Shown here: piece by piece, positions 8,549 through 19,685 of the stretch | Position numbering within the stretch: position 1 is the first letter of the stretch | Layout of the letters: every line of letters begins with the position of its first letter | Assembly: GCA_041389885.1 (NCBI GenBank) | Contig: JAWKRB010000028.1 | Span: forward strand, 43,140 to 107,139 | Direction: 5' to 3' | Length of the DNA: 64,000 bases | DNA from: JAWKRB01 sp041389885 | GTDB taxonomy: Bacteria > Myxococcota_A > Polyangia > Polyangiales > Ga0077539 | Notes under the pieces: model-generated | What the model was told of the DNA's origin: nothing | Seen by the model: only the letters and a program-made list of their open reading frames with translations | Database searches by the model: none | Program-made: the position numbers and the translations under genes

Positions 8549-9868
8549 TCATCTGCAGAAGTCGGTCGTCGAGGTGCGGTCGAACACGCAGACGACCGCC
8601 GTCCTGCGCGTTGTGGGGGTGCGCCTGCCGAGGCTCAGGCAGGTGAGCGCGGCCTGGGTCGAGCACAGCAGCGCTCCGACGGTGCTCACGCAGGTCCCGC
8701 GGCGGCAGCCCTGGCCGGCGGGGCACGCGCGGCCGCAGCCGCCGCAGTGCCGGGGGTCGTACTGCAGGTCTGACTCGCAGCCGTTGGTGGGGTCGCCGTC
8801 GCAGTTGCCGTGCCCCGACTCGCACGCGGGCACGCAGGTCCCGTTGGTGCACTCCGCCCGCGCGAAGCGAGGCGACCCGCAGGACCACCCGCAGCGCCCG
8901 CAGTGCTCCGGGTTCGAGCCGAGGTTCACCTCGCAGCCGTTCGCGTAGTCCGTGTCGCAGTCGGCGTACCCGTTGTTGCACGCGCCCTGGCCGCAGGCGC
9001 CCTCGCGGCACACCACGGGGCGGTTCGGCGTCGGGGGGCAGGTCCCGCCGCATGCTGCAGTTCTCGATGGAGCTCATCACGTCGGCGCAGCCGGTCGTGC
9101 ACGCGAGCTGCCCCGCGGGGCAGGTGGCCTCGCAGCGGCCCGACACGCAGCGAGTGCCTGCGGCGCAAGCGTTTCCGCACGATCCGCAGGAGGCCGAGTC
9201 GCTCTGGGTGTCGACGCAGCGCGAGGCCCCGCCCGCCTCGCAGCGCTGCAGCGACCCCGGGCACGCGCAGGTGCCCGCGTTGCACGTCTGCCCCGCCTCG
9301 CACGCGGTGCCGCACGCGCCGCAGTTCATCGGGTCGCTGCGGAGGTCTCGGCAGCTCGCGCCGCAGGCCCTCAGCCCCGCGCCGCAGCTCGCCGCGCACG
9401 CCCCCGCGGCGCACACGGTGCCGGCGGGGCACGCCGCGCCGCACGCGCCGCAGTGCTCGCCGTCGCGCTGGAGGTCGGCGCAGCGGGCGGGGCCTCCGTC
9501 CGACGCGCACATCGCGCTCCCGGCGGGGCACGTCAGCGCGCAGCGACCGCCCTCGCAGCGCTCTCCGCCCGCGCAGGCCGCGCCGCACGCGCCGCAGTTC
9601 GCGTTGTCAGAGTCGAGCGAGACGCAGCGGTCGCCGCACCGGGTCGCGCCGCCCGCGCACCCGGCGTCGCTCGGGCCGTCGTCCCTCGTCACGCCGCCGT
9701 CGACCGTCGGCGCGTCGGCAGCTGGAGCGACCGCGATGTCCATCGCCGTGGAGAGGTCCGCCGAGGCGCCCGCGTCGGTCACGGAGGCGGTCCCGCCGTC
9801 ATCCGAGCAAAGCCCACCGCCGCGGCGATCCACAGCACCGCGCCGACACAACCGTTCCATCGAGTCAT
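8549..9868 (-). pseudogene. Cys-rich surface lipoprotein gene, two frameshifts
   Basis: This encodes a lipoprotein with a Thr/Asp/Ala linker and about ten Cys-rich units of the form NCGACGxxC...C, common on myxobacterial cell surfaces and of unknown role. The start is the ATG at 9866-9868, which has GGGAGG six bases upstream and opens a signal peptide (MTRWNGCVGAVLWIAAAVGF). The mature sequence CSDDGG... continues in a different frame, so there is an indel near 9808-9816. A second break lies at about 9051-9056: upstream the protein reads ...SSIENCS, downstream CGGTCPPTPNR...GACNNGYADCD in another frame. With two bases restored the Cys spacing would be perfect. Either the gene is decaying or the sequence has errors here. 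Confidence 0.65.
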
Positions 9869-10023
9869 CGCAACCCTCCCATCGCACTGTTTTGCCGCTG
9901 GTGTACTCGATCCGCTGATCTCCGACGAGTGACTCCGGACGCGCCTCGATGCTGCGGCGCGACCGGGCCGATTAACCCAGGTTATACTGGAGATGGGGAC
10001 GTAGGTCGTCCGCAGAGGTGCGT
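9869..10023. promoter_or_regulatory. divergent intergenic region between two Cys-rich genes
   Basis: This 155-bp stretch separates the two divergently read Cys-rich lipoprotein genes and should hold both promoters. A TATACT at 9983-9988 would be a fair -10 box for the plus-strand gene, but I see no convincing -35 box 16-18 bp upstream. Confidence 0.3.
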
Positions 10024-12849
10024 GATGGAGGAGAGTCGCAGCGATCGTGCGTGCGCGTTCGCCGTGGTGGCGGCCTGCGCGGAACTCGGTGGTGGTGGTA
10101 TTCCAGGCGTCGACGCTTACCGCCTCGACGCTGGACCGACGGACGCGGGGCAGTCCATCGACGCCCCCGCGCTCGATGTCCGTCGCAGACGCGCTCGTGG
10201 TCGACGCGCGCCGCCCGTACTTGACATCGTCGACGCGGGCCATTGCACCTCCGACGACGTCACCGGCATGGCCTGTTGTGGACACCGCGACGGGACAGTG
10301 TCCCATGCACGAGCGCGCGGCAGACCTCTGCCCTGCGCCCAGCACCGCGAGTCGAACCGGCTGCGTCGATGCCGCGCCGACGAGGGCTGCGCCACGACCC
10401 CCGGCGCCACGCGCGACGTGGCGACGAACCGCTGCGTGCGCTGCGTCGAAGACCTCGCACTGCGCGGCGGGGCGAGAGCTCTGCCGGGCCAACGAGTGCG
10501 CGTGCTGTTTGGCCGCTCGCCGACGCGCCCCTGCCCTCCGGCGGGGCGTGCTGCGACGGCGCGTGCTTCGACCCGCTCACCTCGGCCGAGAACTGCGGCG
10601 TGTGCGGCACCCGCTGCATGACCGCCGGGGGCACCCCCGCGTGCGTGGGCGGGCGCTGCGTGGTCGGCGCCTGCGAGGCCAACCGCGCCGACTGCGACGC
10701 CGACGCGGCCAACGGCTGCGAGACCGACGTGTCGGCCGACACCGCGCACTGCGGGATGTGCGGAAACGCCTGCCCCGCGAGGCCCAACTCCCTCACGAGC
10801 TGCGCCGCGGGCGCCTGCGGGTTCCAGTGCGAAGACGGCTTCGCCGACTGCGACGGCGACGCGACCAACGGCTGCGAGGTCGCCCTCGCCTCCTCGACCC
10901 AGCACTGCGGATCGTGCGGAAACGCTTGCGCCGCAGGGGCCAACGCCATCGCCTCGTGCGTCGAGGGCGCCTGCGCCACGACCTGCGCCGAGGGCTTCGC
11001 CGACTGCGACCGCGACCCGAGCAACGGCTGCGAGGCCCACACGACCGACTCGGTGTCGCACTGCGGCGCGTGCGGAAACGCTTGCACCGCAGGGGCCAAC
11101 GCCAGCGCATCGTGCGTCGCGGGCGCCTGCGCCGCGACCTGCGCCGAGGGCTTCGCCGACTGCGACCGCGACCCGAGCAACGGCTGCGAGGCCAACCTCC
11201 GCACGAGCGGCTCGCACTGCGGCGTCTGCGGCCTCGCCTGCGACACCGGCGAGCAGTGCGTGTTCGGGGGGAACACCTCGATGGGAGACGCCTGCCGCCC
11301 CTCGTGCTTCATCAGCGTCGGGCTGGTCACGGTGCCGGGCACGAGCGTGGTCCTCGGCGCCGACCCGGCGTGGGGGCCCACGCGCACCGTCACCGGCACC
11401 ACGGGGCGCGCCGCGGTGCTCATCGACGCCACGGGCCCGCGGGTGACGGGCGCGGTGTTCTCGGTGCCCTCGGTGGGCGACGTGCGCGCCGAGGCCACGC
11501 GCCTCGAGGCCGCGGTGGTGAGCGCCCTGGGCACCGGCACGACGCCGGTGCTCGTGGGGCGCGCGTTCACCTCGCACGAGGGCTTCGCCGGGGTCACCTC
11601 GACGTACCGCGTGACCCGCAGCACCACCGCCGCGGCGCTGCGCGACGCGCTGGTCGCGCCCCTCACCGGCGCCGCCGCCCCCGCCGCCGTGACCTGGCCC
11701 ACGGCCGGGGTCTTCGTGGTCGACGTCACCACCGTGCGCCGCACGGCGGGCGCCGCGGCCGACCGCACCGACCTCATCGTGGCCATCGCGTCGCAGGACG
11801 ACCTCAACAACAGCGCCATCGAGACGGCCATCGCGGCGTCTGACATCGCCAACGCCACGCACGTCGCGGGCGGCTCGGGCGACCTCGGGTTTCAGTGCCA
11901 GCAGTCCCGCGCCACGCAGCCCCCGCCGGTGGTCGACTTCGTCTGGACCGTCGACACCTCGGGCAGCATGTCGAGCTACCAGGCGCAGATCGGCAACGCC
12001 GCGTCAGACTTCTTCGCCCGCATGAACGCCGCGGGCATCGACTTTCGCGTGTCGGTGCTCCAGGCCGGGTACAACGGGCTCAACCTCGCCTCGCCGGGCT
12101 ACACCTGGATCAGCGGCAGCGCCACCGGCGGCGCCCTCGAGCTCTGCCGTCGGGTGACCTACGCGACGTGCCCGCTGCCGGGCACAGACTCCCTTCGGCC
12201 CTACCCGATGACCGGCAGCGAGCAGCCCGCCGCCGCCGCGGTGCTGATGCACGACGCGCTCCGCCGCGCCGCGCTGGCGAACGAGCCCAACATGGACCGG
12301 CGCCTGCGCCCCAACGCGCGCTTCGTCGCCGTGATGGTGACCGACGAGCCGGGCAGCAACGACTTCAACCAGTACTTCCGCTCCACCTCGGCGCCTGACA
12401 CCTCGACGCCCTGGGGCTCGGCCTACAACGCGTCGACGCTCAACAACATCGTCGGGTATTTCGAGCGCCACCAGATCCTGACCTTCGGCATCGTCCCGGT
12501 GTCGACGACGCCCTGCACCTCCGCGGCGGTGGCCGACCTCCCGCGCTGCGTCATCGAGCGCAACGGCGGGGCGGCGATCCCCATCGGCCGCGCGTCGACC
12601 TCGGACGTCGCGGCGGCGCTCACGCGCATCGTCGACGGCATCGGCGGCGCGACCAGCGAGTTTCAGCTCCCGCGCACGCCCATCACCAGCATGATCCGCG
12701 TGCGGGTGCGCGGCATGGAGGCGCCCCGCTCGCGCGTCGACGGCTTCGACTACGACACCGCGTCGCGCTCGGTGGTGTTCTACGGCGCCACCTGGCGCCC
12801 GCGCACGGGCGACGAGGTGGTGATCTCGTACCGCACCTGGGGGAGCTGA
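10024..12849 (+). CDS. Cys-rich surface protein with VWA-like domain; first ~500 bp frameshifted
   Basis: A large secreted protein. From about 10515 to the stop one frame is intact: Cys-rich units NCGVCG, HCGMCG, HCGSCG, HCGACG, HCGVCG, each followed by a (A/D)DCDxDxxNGCE Asp-box. Then comes a beta-rich region and a von Willebrand A-like domain with MIDAS DTSGSMS (around 11953) and a TDEPG loop. Before 10515 the protein sense jumps between frames: MEESRSDRACAFAVVAAC...DAPALDV, then VADALVVDA, PVLDIVDAGHCTSDDVTGMACC, DTATGQCPMHERAADLC, ADEGCATTPGATRDV and SHCAAGRELCRANECACC. That is about six shifts in 350 bp. The most natural start is the ATG at 10024, giving a lipoprotein-like leader. An automatic caller would start later, e.g. 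at 10243. It is probably an adhesin or calcium-binding surface protein. Confidence 0.65.
10759..11226 (+). repeat. three 156-bp tandem repeats inside the Cys-rich gene
   Basis: The sequence TGCGGAAACG recurs at 10759, 10915 and 11071, exactly 156 bp (52 codons) apart. The second and third units are nearly identical through 'GGGCTTCGCCGACTGCGACC'. Each unit encodes one Cys-rich knot plus one DCDxDPSNGCE Asp-box, a sign of recent unit duplication. Confidence 0.85.
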
Positions 12850-12853
12850 TCCT

Positions 12854-14443
12854 CTATCGGTAGCGCAGCCCGAGGCGCAGACGAAGCAGCCCGATGGGGT
12901 CCATCGACTGACCGTTCTGGTCGGTGAAGGCCCCACCCGGGAGAAAGACTCCGCCCTCTACGCCCCCGGTGAAATTCAGGTCGTCGACGACGCGGTGGTT
13001 CACCAGCACGGCGCCGTCGACCTCGAAGCCGAGGTCGCGCGCCGAGGCGTCGCCGCCGCGCCAGTTCACGGTGCGCGAGAGCGCGCGCTGGGCGTAGGGG
13101 TCGGCGACGTCGGTGGTCGAGAAGGCCAGCACCGCGCCGAGGCGCACCTCGAGCCAGGGGAGCGGCCGAAAGATCCCGTACGGAAAGAGGTACGCCGCGC
13201 CCGCCACGCCGCCGTTCGTCGGGATGAGCTCGCTGCCCCGCGCGGGCCGCGCCGAGAGCGCGGGGTCTTGCGCGAGGTACGCCGCGCGCGCCGTGTTCGC
13301 CGCGAGCACCTCGGGGAAGAGGATCAGGCCCACGCGATGATCGGGGTCGATCGTCGCCCGCGACTGCACGGCGTCTTCGGTGTTCGAGTCGCCCGAGGCG
13401 TAGCCGCCCTCGAGCACCACGTCCCAGGTGGGTGACTTTCGCCCGAGCTGCAGCACCGCCATGAACTGCCGCACGGCCTGCTCAGGGCGCTCCGTGGTGC
13501 GCGCGTAGGTGGTGCTCCCGGTGGCGAAGGCGGCCTCGAGGGCCGCGAAGTTCCACCCGCCGCGGCGGTCGCGAAAGCCCCAGCGCGCGTACACGTCGAC
13601 GAAGAACGCCGAGAGCGTGTCGGCGAGGCGGTTCTCCTGCCAGCGGTACACGCCGTAGGCGCCGACGCGGTTCTGCCCCTCTCCCCAGTACGCCGCGAGG
13701 ATGCCCTGAAACGCGAGCTCGTCGCGGCGCTCGTAGTCGGCGAGGAGGTCAGACGCCACCCAGTCGCCGCCGAGGGCCACCACGAAGGGGTGCCGCCGGC
13801 CCAGCGGGCGCGTCGCGAGCATCACCCGCCGCACGATGTCGCCGAAGCGGTAATCGCCGAAGACCGTCGGGGTGTCGCCGTCGTTGGCGACCATACCGAG
13901 GCCCCACGAGAAGCCCATCTGCCCGACGCGCAGGAGCCCGATGGGGGTCTCCCAGTCGAGGTACAGGAAGCGAAAGCGCACGCCGGGGTAGCCGTACTCG
14001 TCGGAGCGCAGCGCCTGCGGCGTGACCCCGTAGGCGAGGTCGCCGAAGGCCACTCCGTTCACCACGTCCATCTGCGCGGTGAGCTTGAGGTTCTCGAGGA
14101 ACACCGCCTCGCCCCGCAGGCGCAGCCACTGGTTGCCCCAGGTGTTCTGCCCGAGGTGATCGGTGGACGACGCCGCCGTGCGCGGGAGGGGCCGCAGGGG
14201 GATCGCGCTCATCGCGTTGAAGCGAACGCGGTACTCGGCGCCGACGCGCACGCCCCGCTCCCACGGCGGCAGCCCCTCGGAGGGGACCTCGCGGCGCACG
14301 CGGCGGACCGAGAGCGCGGGCGCGCTCGTCGGAGCGGGGGCGCTCTGCGGCGCGGGTTCTTGCGCGAGCGCGAGCGGCGCGGCCAGGGCGGTCGCGCCGA
14401 AGAGACCGAGCGTGGTGATCCCGCGCGCAGAGGCGAGGTGCAT
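12854..14443 (-). CDS. outer-membrane beta-barrel protein
   Basis: A 529-residue exported protein. It has a signal peptide with a GLFGATALAAPLALAQ hydrophobic core and AxA cleavage, a Pro/Ala/Ser linker, and then alternating polar/hydrophobic aromatic strands typical of an outer-membrane barrel (for example RVGAEYRVRFNAM, LRFRFLYLDWETPIGLLRVGQMGFSWGLG, WNFAALEAAFATG). The C-terminal strand ends LRLRLGLRYR. Folds of the alginate-export/porin kind are likely, but the substrate is unknown. The start is the ATG at 14441-14443 with GAGGAG seven bases upstream; the frame is open further up but without signal-peptide sense. It is divergent from the lipase-like lipoprotein gene and convergent (4-bp gap) with the Cys-rich gene. 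Confidence 0.75.
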   Translation of the reverse strand: MHLASARGITTLGLFGATALAAPLALAQEPAPQSAPAPTSAPALSVRRVRREVPSEGLPPWERGVRVGAEYRVRFNAMSAIPLRPLPRTAASSTDHLGQNTWGNQWLRLRGEAVFLENLKLTAQMDVVNGVAFGDLAYGVTPQALRSDEYGYPGVRFRFLYLDWETPIGLLRVGQMGFSWGLGMVANDGDTPTVFGDYRFGDIVRRVMLATRPLGRRHPFVVALGGDWVASDLLADYERRDELAFQGILAAYWGEGQNRVGAYGVYRWQENRLADTLSAFFVDVYARWGFRDRRGGWNFAALEAAFATGSTTYARTTERPEQAVRQFMAVLQLGRKSPTWDVVLEGGYASGDSNTEDAVQSRATIDPDHRVGLILFPEVLAANTARAAYLAQDPALSARPARGSELIPTNGGVAGAAYLFPYGIFRPLPWLEVRLGAVLAFSTTDVADPYAQRALSRTVNWRGGDASARDLGFEVDGAVLVNHRVVDDLNFTGGVEGGVFLPGGAFTDQNGQSMDPIGLLRLRLGLRYR

Positions 14444-14550
14444 CGTAGACTCCTCGATGAACAGAACACTCGTGTCACCACGAGCGCGGCGCGCAATGTA
14501 CACTCCCCGCGCCGGTGCCATTCACGTTTTCTTCACAGGCAGGATCGACG
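14444..14550. promoter_or_regulatory. divergent promoter region
   Basis: A 107-bp gap between the barrel gene and the lipase-like lipoprotein must contain both promoters. I could not pick convincing -35/-10 boxes. Confidence 0.3.
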
Positions 14551-17500
14551 ATGAGGATCTGGAGAGTCTTGGCCCTCGCGGCCTTCGCGGCGCTCGCGGC
14601 GGGCTGCGACGAGGGCACGCCGCAGGGCTGGCGCAGCACCCCCGCGGGCGACGGCCCCAGGGTCACCTGGAACCTCGAGTACGACACCCTCCCGCTGATC
14701 CCGCTCCCGAACGACGTCGCGACCTGGCCCGACCCGACCTCGCCCACGGGGCGGCGCATCAACGCCAGCGTGCTGGTGCCCACGGGCATCGAGCGCATGA
14801 CCCGCTCGCGCTTCAACGAGCTCGACGGGTGGGCGACCTTCGGTCCCATCACGATCCCCTTCGACGGCGAGATCAACCTCGAAGACCTGATGCGGCGGCA
14901 GGGGGGCACCGAGCGCTTTCACCAGTCTGACTTTCCCAACCACGCGGTCTACCTCATCGACCTCGAGACCGGCCTGCCGGTGCCGCTGGACCTGAATTCA
15001 GGCAACTTCCCCTACGCGGTCACCCACACCGACCAGTATCAAGAGAACGACCCGCGCAGCACCGAGTCGAACCTCTTGTTCGAGACCGTCGACGAAGACA
15101 CCAACCGCAACGGCGTCCTCGACCCGGGTGAAGACACCGACTTCGACGGCGTGCTCGACCGCCCCAACACCCTCGACGGACGGCTCAACGGCACCCCCAA
15201 CGAGACCGTCGACCGCATGGCCTGGTTCTACGAGCGCGAGTCGCACACGCTCATCGTCCGTCCGCTGCTGCCCCTGCGCCCGCGGCGCACCTACGCCGTG
15301 GTGCTCACCAACCGCCTCGTGGGCGCGAACGGCTCGCCCGTCCGCTCGCCCTTCGACCACGTGCACCACGTGCGGCAGACCGACACCCTCGCGGCGCTCC
15401 CGCGGCACCTCACGGCGCACCCCGAGCTCTACGGCTCCCTCGCCACGGCGGGCTGGGGCGACATCGCCTTCGCGTGGAGCTTCACCACGCAGTCGGTCAC
15501 CGACGACCTCGACACGGTGCGCGCGGGGCTCTACGGCCGCGGACCCATGGCGAGGCTCGCCACGGAGTTCCCCGCCGACGCCGCGCCGATGCCGATGCAG
15601 GGGGGGCCGAACTGCCCCGCCCCCGGCGCGCGCACCTACGTCGCGACGGGCGATCAGTTTCGCGCCACGCTCACCACCCTCGGCCCGCTGCTGGGGCTGA
15701 GCCCGGCGCAGACGCAGGTGCTCGGGCGCTCCTACGCGAACCTCTCGCACGTGGTGACCGTGCTCTTCGACACGCCCTTTCTCCTCGGCGACCCCGAGCG
15801 CGAGCGCCGCGACGACATCTTCGACATCGACTGGCAGACCGGCCGCGCGCGGGTGAACCGCGAGACCATCGCGATGACCCTGTTCATCCCGCAGGAGACC
15901 GCCGAGCGCAGGCAGCCCTTCGCGCCGCTGATCTTCATGCACGGGCACGGGAGCAACAGCGGAGAGATCCTGGGCTACGGGGGCCTGGTGCTGCAGCACG
16001 GCCACGCGCTGGTGACGCTCAACGCGCCGGGGCACGGGCTCGAGCTCAGCCCGGCGATTCAGGGCGCGCTCCGCGGGGCCTTCGGCGCGCAGTGCATCTC
16101 CGGCGCGGCCACCGCGATGACCCTGGGCCGCGCGCGGGACCTCAACGGCGACATGAGCCTCGACTCCGGCGCCGACTACTGGACCGCCTACCTCTTTCAC
16201 ACCCGCGACTCGGTGCGGCAGACGATCATCGACGAGATGCAGGCGATCCGCGTGCTCCGCAGCTTCGACGGGCGCCCCGCGCGCCCCGTCACGATGCTCA
16301 CGCGCACCCGCGACACGGTGGCCTTCGACGGCGACACCAACCGCGACGGCAGCCCCGACATCGCGGGCGACTTCGACGGCAACGGCCGCCCCGACCTCGG
16401 CGGACCGAACTCCCCGTTCTACTCCGCGGGCGGCTCCCTCGGCGGCATCGTGACCGCCATGCTCGCGGGCAGCGAGCCCGCGGTGACCGCGAGCGTGCCC
16501 GTGGTGGGCGGCGGCGGCCTCGCCGACATCGCCATCCGCACCGAGAACGGGGCGGTGCTCGGCGCGCTGGTCCTGCGGGTGATGGGGCCGCTGGTGACCA
16601 CGGTGCCCAGCATGGGCCCCGGCCGCGACACCTCCTGCGCCGCGGGCGATGTCTCCCTCGGCATCGTCGCCCCTGACCTCACGAAGCGCACCCGCACCGA
16701 GTTCGCCTGCCTCCCGGCCGCCGACCTCAGCGCCGACGACCTGCTGGTGGTGCGCAACCTCACCAACGGCGAGGTCGAGTGCAGCGGCAACACCGGCAAC
16801 GTGGCGGGTCGCTTCAGGGTGCCCGTGCCCTCCGACGCCAACGACCGCTGGGAGGTGTCGTTCTACCGCCATGGCCGCGACAAGATCCGCTTCGGCAGCT
16901 GCCAGTGGATCGGCGCCGTGCCCCAGCCCGACCGGGTGATTCGCACCTGGGAGGTCGGCGCGCCGCAGCGCGAGGCCGGCTGCCGGGCCTGCGCGCAGTT
17001 CAACACGCTCTCGTGGGAGCTCGGCGCGCCCCTCGTGGCGCCCACCGCGGGCTTCGGCCGTCGGCGGCAGACCCCTGAGTTCCGCCGGCTGGTGATGCTC
17101 GCGCAGATGGTCGTCGAGCGGGGTGACCCGATCAACTACGCGCGCCGGGTGTTCCTCGAGCCGATCACCGCCCCCGAGGTGCCCGTGCGCCCGCGGAGCA
17201 TGCTCGTGACCAACACCACGGGCGACCCCAACGTGACCATCTCCACGGGCTACGCCCTCGCGCGGGCTGCGGGCATCGTGCCCTTTCTCCCCCCCGACGC
17301 GCCGGCGCACCTCGCGGAGTTTCGCGCGCCCGCGAGCTTCGCCGGGCGCTACCCCGGCAGCGCCACGCCCAACGACGTGTACCTGAACTTCCACGCCATC
17401 GAGGGGCTCTCGCGCCTCGCGCGGCACCCCGCGCCGGGGGGCATGGGCGACACCTTCCTGGTCGACGTCGACGACCTCTCCGACGGGCGGCAGTACTTCA

Positions 17501-17874
17501 ACGCCAACGCGCGCGATCAGCTCGCGATGAGCATGGGGGGCGTTCAGCCCGTGACCCTCGGGCGCAACGGCGTGGGCAGCGGGCCGCTGCGCTGGTCGCG
17601 CCGCTCGCGCCCCATGGCGCAGCCGGGCGAGGACGCGGTGTTCACCTACGCCAACGGCACGCCCACCTCGGGCATGGTCAGCCCCTACGTGCAGCCCCGG
17701 GGGATCCACGGGTTCTCCGAGATCTACAACGACGACATCCCCTTCGACATGGCCGTGTACATGTTCAGCATGACGGGGCGGTACCTGTTCACCGGGGGCA
17801 CGGAGATCCCGTACCTGGCCGACCCGACGGGGCACCACTGCCTCGAAAACTCGACCTGCGACTACCTGCGCTGA
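14551..17874 (+). CDS. lipase/esterase-like alpha/beta-hydrolase lipoprotein
   Basis: A 1107-residue lipoprotein with signal peptide and lipobox LAAGC (Cys19). The start is the ATG at 14551 behind AGGA; an in-frame GTG 12 codons upstream is less likely. The N-terminal part ('LPLIPLPNDVATWPD', 'LIVRPLLPLRPRRTYAVVLT') resembles the bacterial virulence-factor lipase N-terminal domain. Around residue 460 comes the oxyanion-type 'FAPLIFMHGHGSNSGEILGYGG', and near 635 a nucleophile elbow GGSLGG within 'SAGGSLGGIVTAMLAG', so the catalytic Ser is probably present. Several DxDxDG loops (DTNRDGSPD, DFDGNGRPD) suggest bound calcium. It is likely a surface-anchored esterase or lipase; the substrate is unknown. 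Confidence 0.75.
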   Translation: MRIWRVLALAAFAALAAGCDEGTPQGWRSTPAGDGPRVTWNLEYDTLPLIPLPNDVATWPDPTSPTGRRINASVLVPTGIERMTRSRFNELDGWATFGPITIPFDGEINLEDLMRRQGGTERFHQSDFPNHAVYLIDLETGLPVPLDLNSGNFPYAVTHTDQYQENDPRSTESNLLFETVDEDTNRNGVLDPGEDTDFDGVLDRPNTLDGRLNGTPNETVDRMAWFYERESHTLIVRPLLPLRPRRTYAVVLTNRLVGANGSPVRSPFDHVHHVRQTDTLAALPRHLTAHPELYGSLATAGWGDIAFAWSFTTQSVTDDLDTVRAGLYGRGPMARLATEFPADAAPMPMQGGPNCPAPGARTYVATGDQFRATLTTLGPLLGLSPAQTQVLGRSYANLSHVVTVLFDTPFLLGDPERERRDDIFDIDWQTGRARVNRETIAMTLFIPQETAERRQPFAPLIFMHGHGSNSGEILGYGGLVLQHGHALVTLNAPGHGLELSPAIQGALRGAFGAQCISGAATAMTLGRARDLNGDMSLDSGADYWTAYLFHTRDSVRQTIIDEMQAIRVLRSFDGRPARPVTMLTRTRDTVAFDGDTNRDGSPDIAGDFDGNGRPDLGGPNSPFYSAGGSLGGIVTAMLAGSEPAVTASVPVVGGGGLADIAIRTENGAVLGALVLRVMGPLVTTVPSMGPGRDTSCAAGDVSLGIVAPDLTKRTRTEFACLPAADLSADDLLVVRNLTNGEVECSGNTGNVAGRFRVPVPSDANDRWEVSFYRHGRDKIRFGSCQWIGAVPQPDRVIRTWEVGAPQREAGCRACAQFNTLSWELGAPLVAPTAGFGRRRQTPEFRRLVMLAQMVVERGDPINYARRVFLEPITAPEVPVRPRSMLVTNTTGDPNVTISTGYALARAAGIVPFLPPDAPAHLAEFRAPASFAGRYPGSATPNDVYLNFHAIEGLSRLARHPAPGGMGDTFLVDVDDLSDGRQYFNANARDQLAMSMGGVQPVTLGRNGVGSGPLRWSRRSRPMAQPGEDAVFTYANGTPTSGMVSPYVQPRGIHGFSEIYNDDIPFDMAVYMFSMTGRYLFTGGTEIPYLADPTGHHCLENSTCDYLR

Positions 17875-18212
17875 GGCCCGTCCCGCCTTGACACCCCCTC
17901 GCGAGAACCACTAGCTTCGCGCGCGTTTGCCGGACCCCAATCCGCGCGAGCCCACCCCCTCGAACGCGCAGCCCGCCGTCACCCGTGCGGCGCACCATCG
18001 CCCTTGCGAAGGTGCTCGATCTCTCGTCAGCCGACGACGACCTCACCGGACTCCAACGAACCCTTGAGCCGAGACGAGATCCACGGAACGGACGCTGCGA
18101 CGCCTCAGGGGGCGCGCGCGGTGACCTATGCCCCGGCAGCCGCCCGTCCCACCTCCGTGGCGACGGCGCGTGTCTTCACCCCGCGCCGCGACGGCGCAGA
18201 CCGAGAGAAGCG
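17875..18212. other. rho 5' leader / intergenic region
   Basis: A 338-bp stretch with no credible gene upstream of rho. It contains the promoter given separately and a long C-rich leader. Long leaders are usual for autoregulated rho genes, but I see no specific attenuator structure. Confidence 0.45.
17888..17917 (+). promoter_or_regulatory. probable sigma70 promoter for rho
   Basis: TTGACA (17888-17893) is a perfect -35 box, followed after 18 bp by TAGCTT (17912-17917). It lies about 300 bp before the rho start codon and just after the preceding stop. Confidence 0.5.
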
Positions 18213-19469
<1,257 letters not shown>

Positions 19470-19504
19470 CCGCTCCCCTCTGCTCACCTCCGCTTTTCTG
19501 ACAC

Positions 19505-19529
19505 CGCCGCGCTCCCACCATGCGCGGCG
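19505..19529 (+). terminator. GC-rich hairpin after rho
   Basis: CGCCGCGC (19505-19512) pairs perfectly with GCGCGGCG (19522-19529) across a 9-nt loop, 35 nt after the rho stop. There is no T-run, so it is a possible terminator or 3'-end stabiliser rather than a classic one. Confidence 0.45.
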
Positions 19530-19685
19530 TCACTCCCCGCTGCGATCCGTCAAGCCCCTCGTTTCAGGTTGTTGTGACTTCTCGTCCCATCGGCGAAAAG
19601 ACCGCAACCGCCTGCATTCGTCCGTCCACGACGGTCCAGGGGGTCATCCGATTCGGGTCGTCGTGGGAGTGAACGGGAGGCGGAT

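Noticed and set aside
9961..9990. TATACT as a firm promoter for the Cys-rich gene
   Set aside because: No acceptable -35 element at 16-18 bp, so listed only as part of the divergent region.
10160..10515. Programmed ribosomal frameshifting in the Cys-rich gene
   Set aside because: About six shifts in both directions without slippery heptamers or following pseudoknots; sequence error or decay is far more likely.
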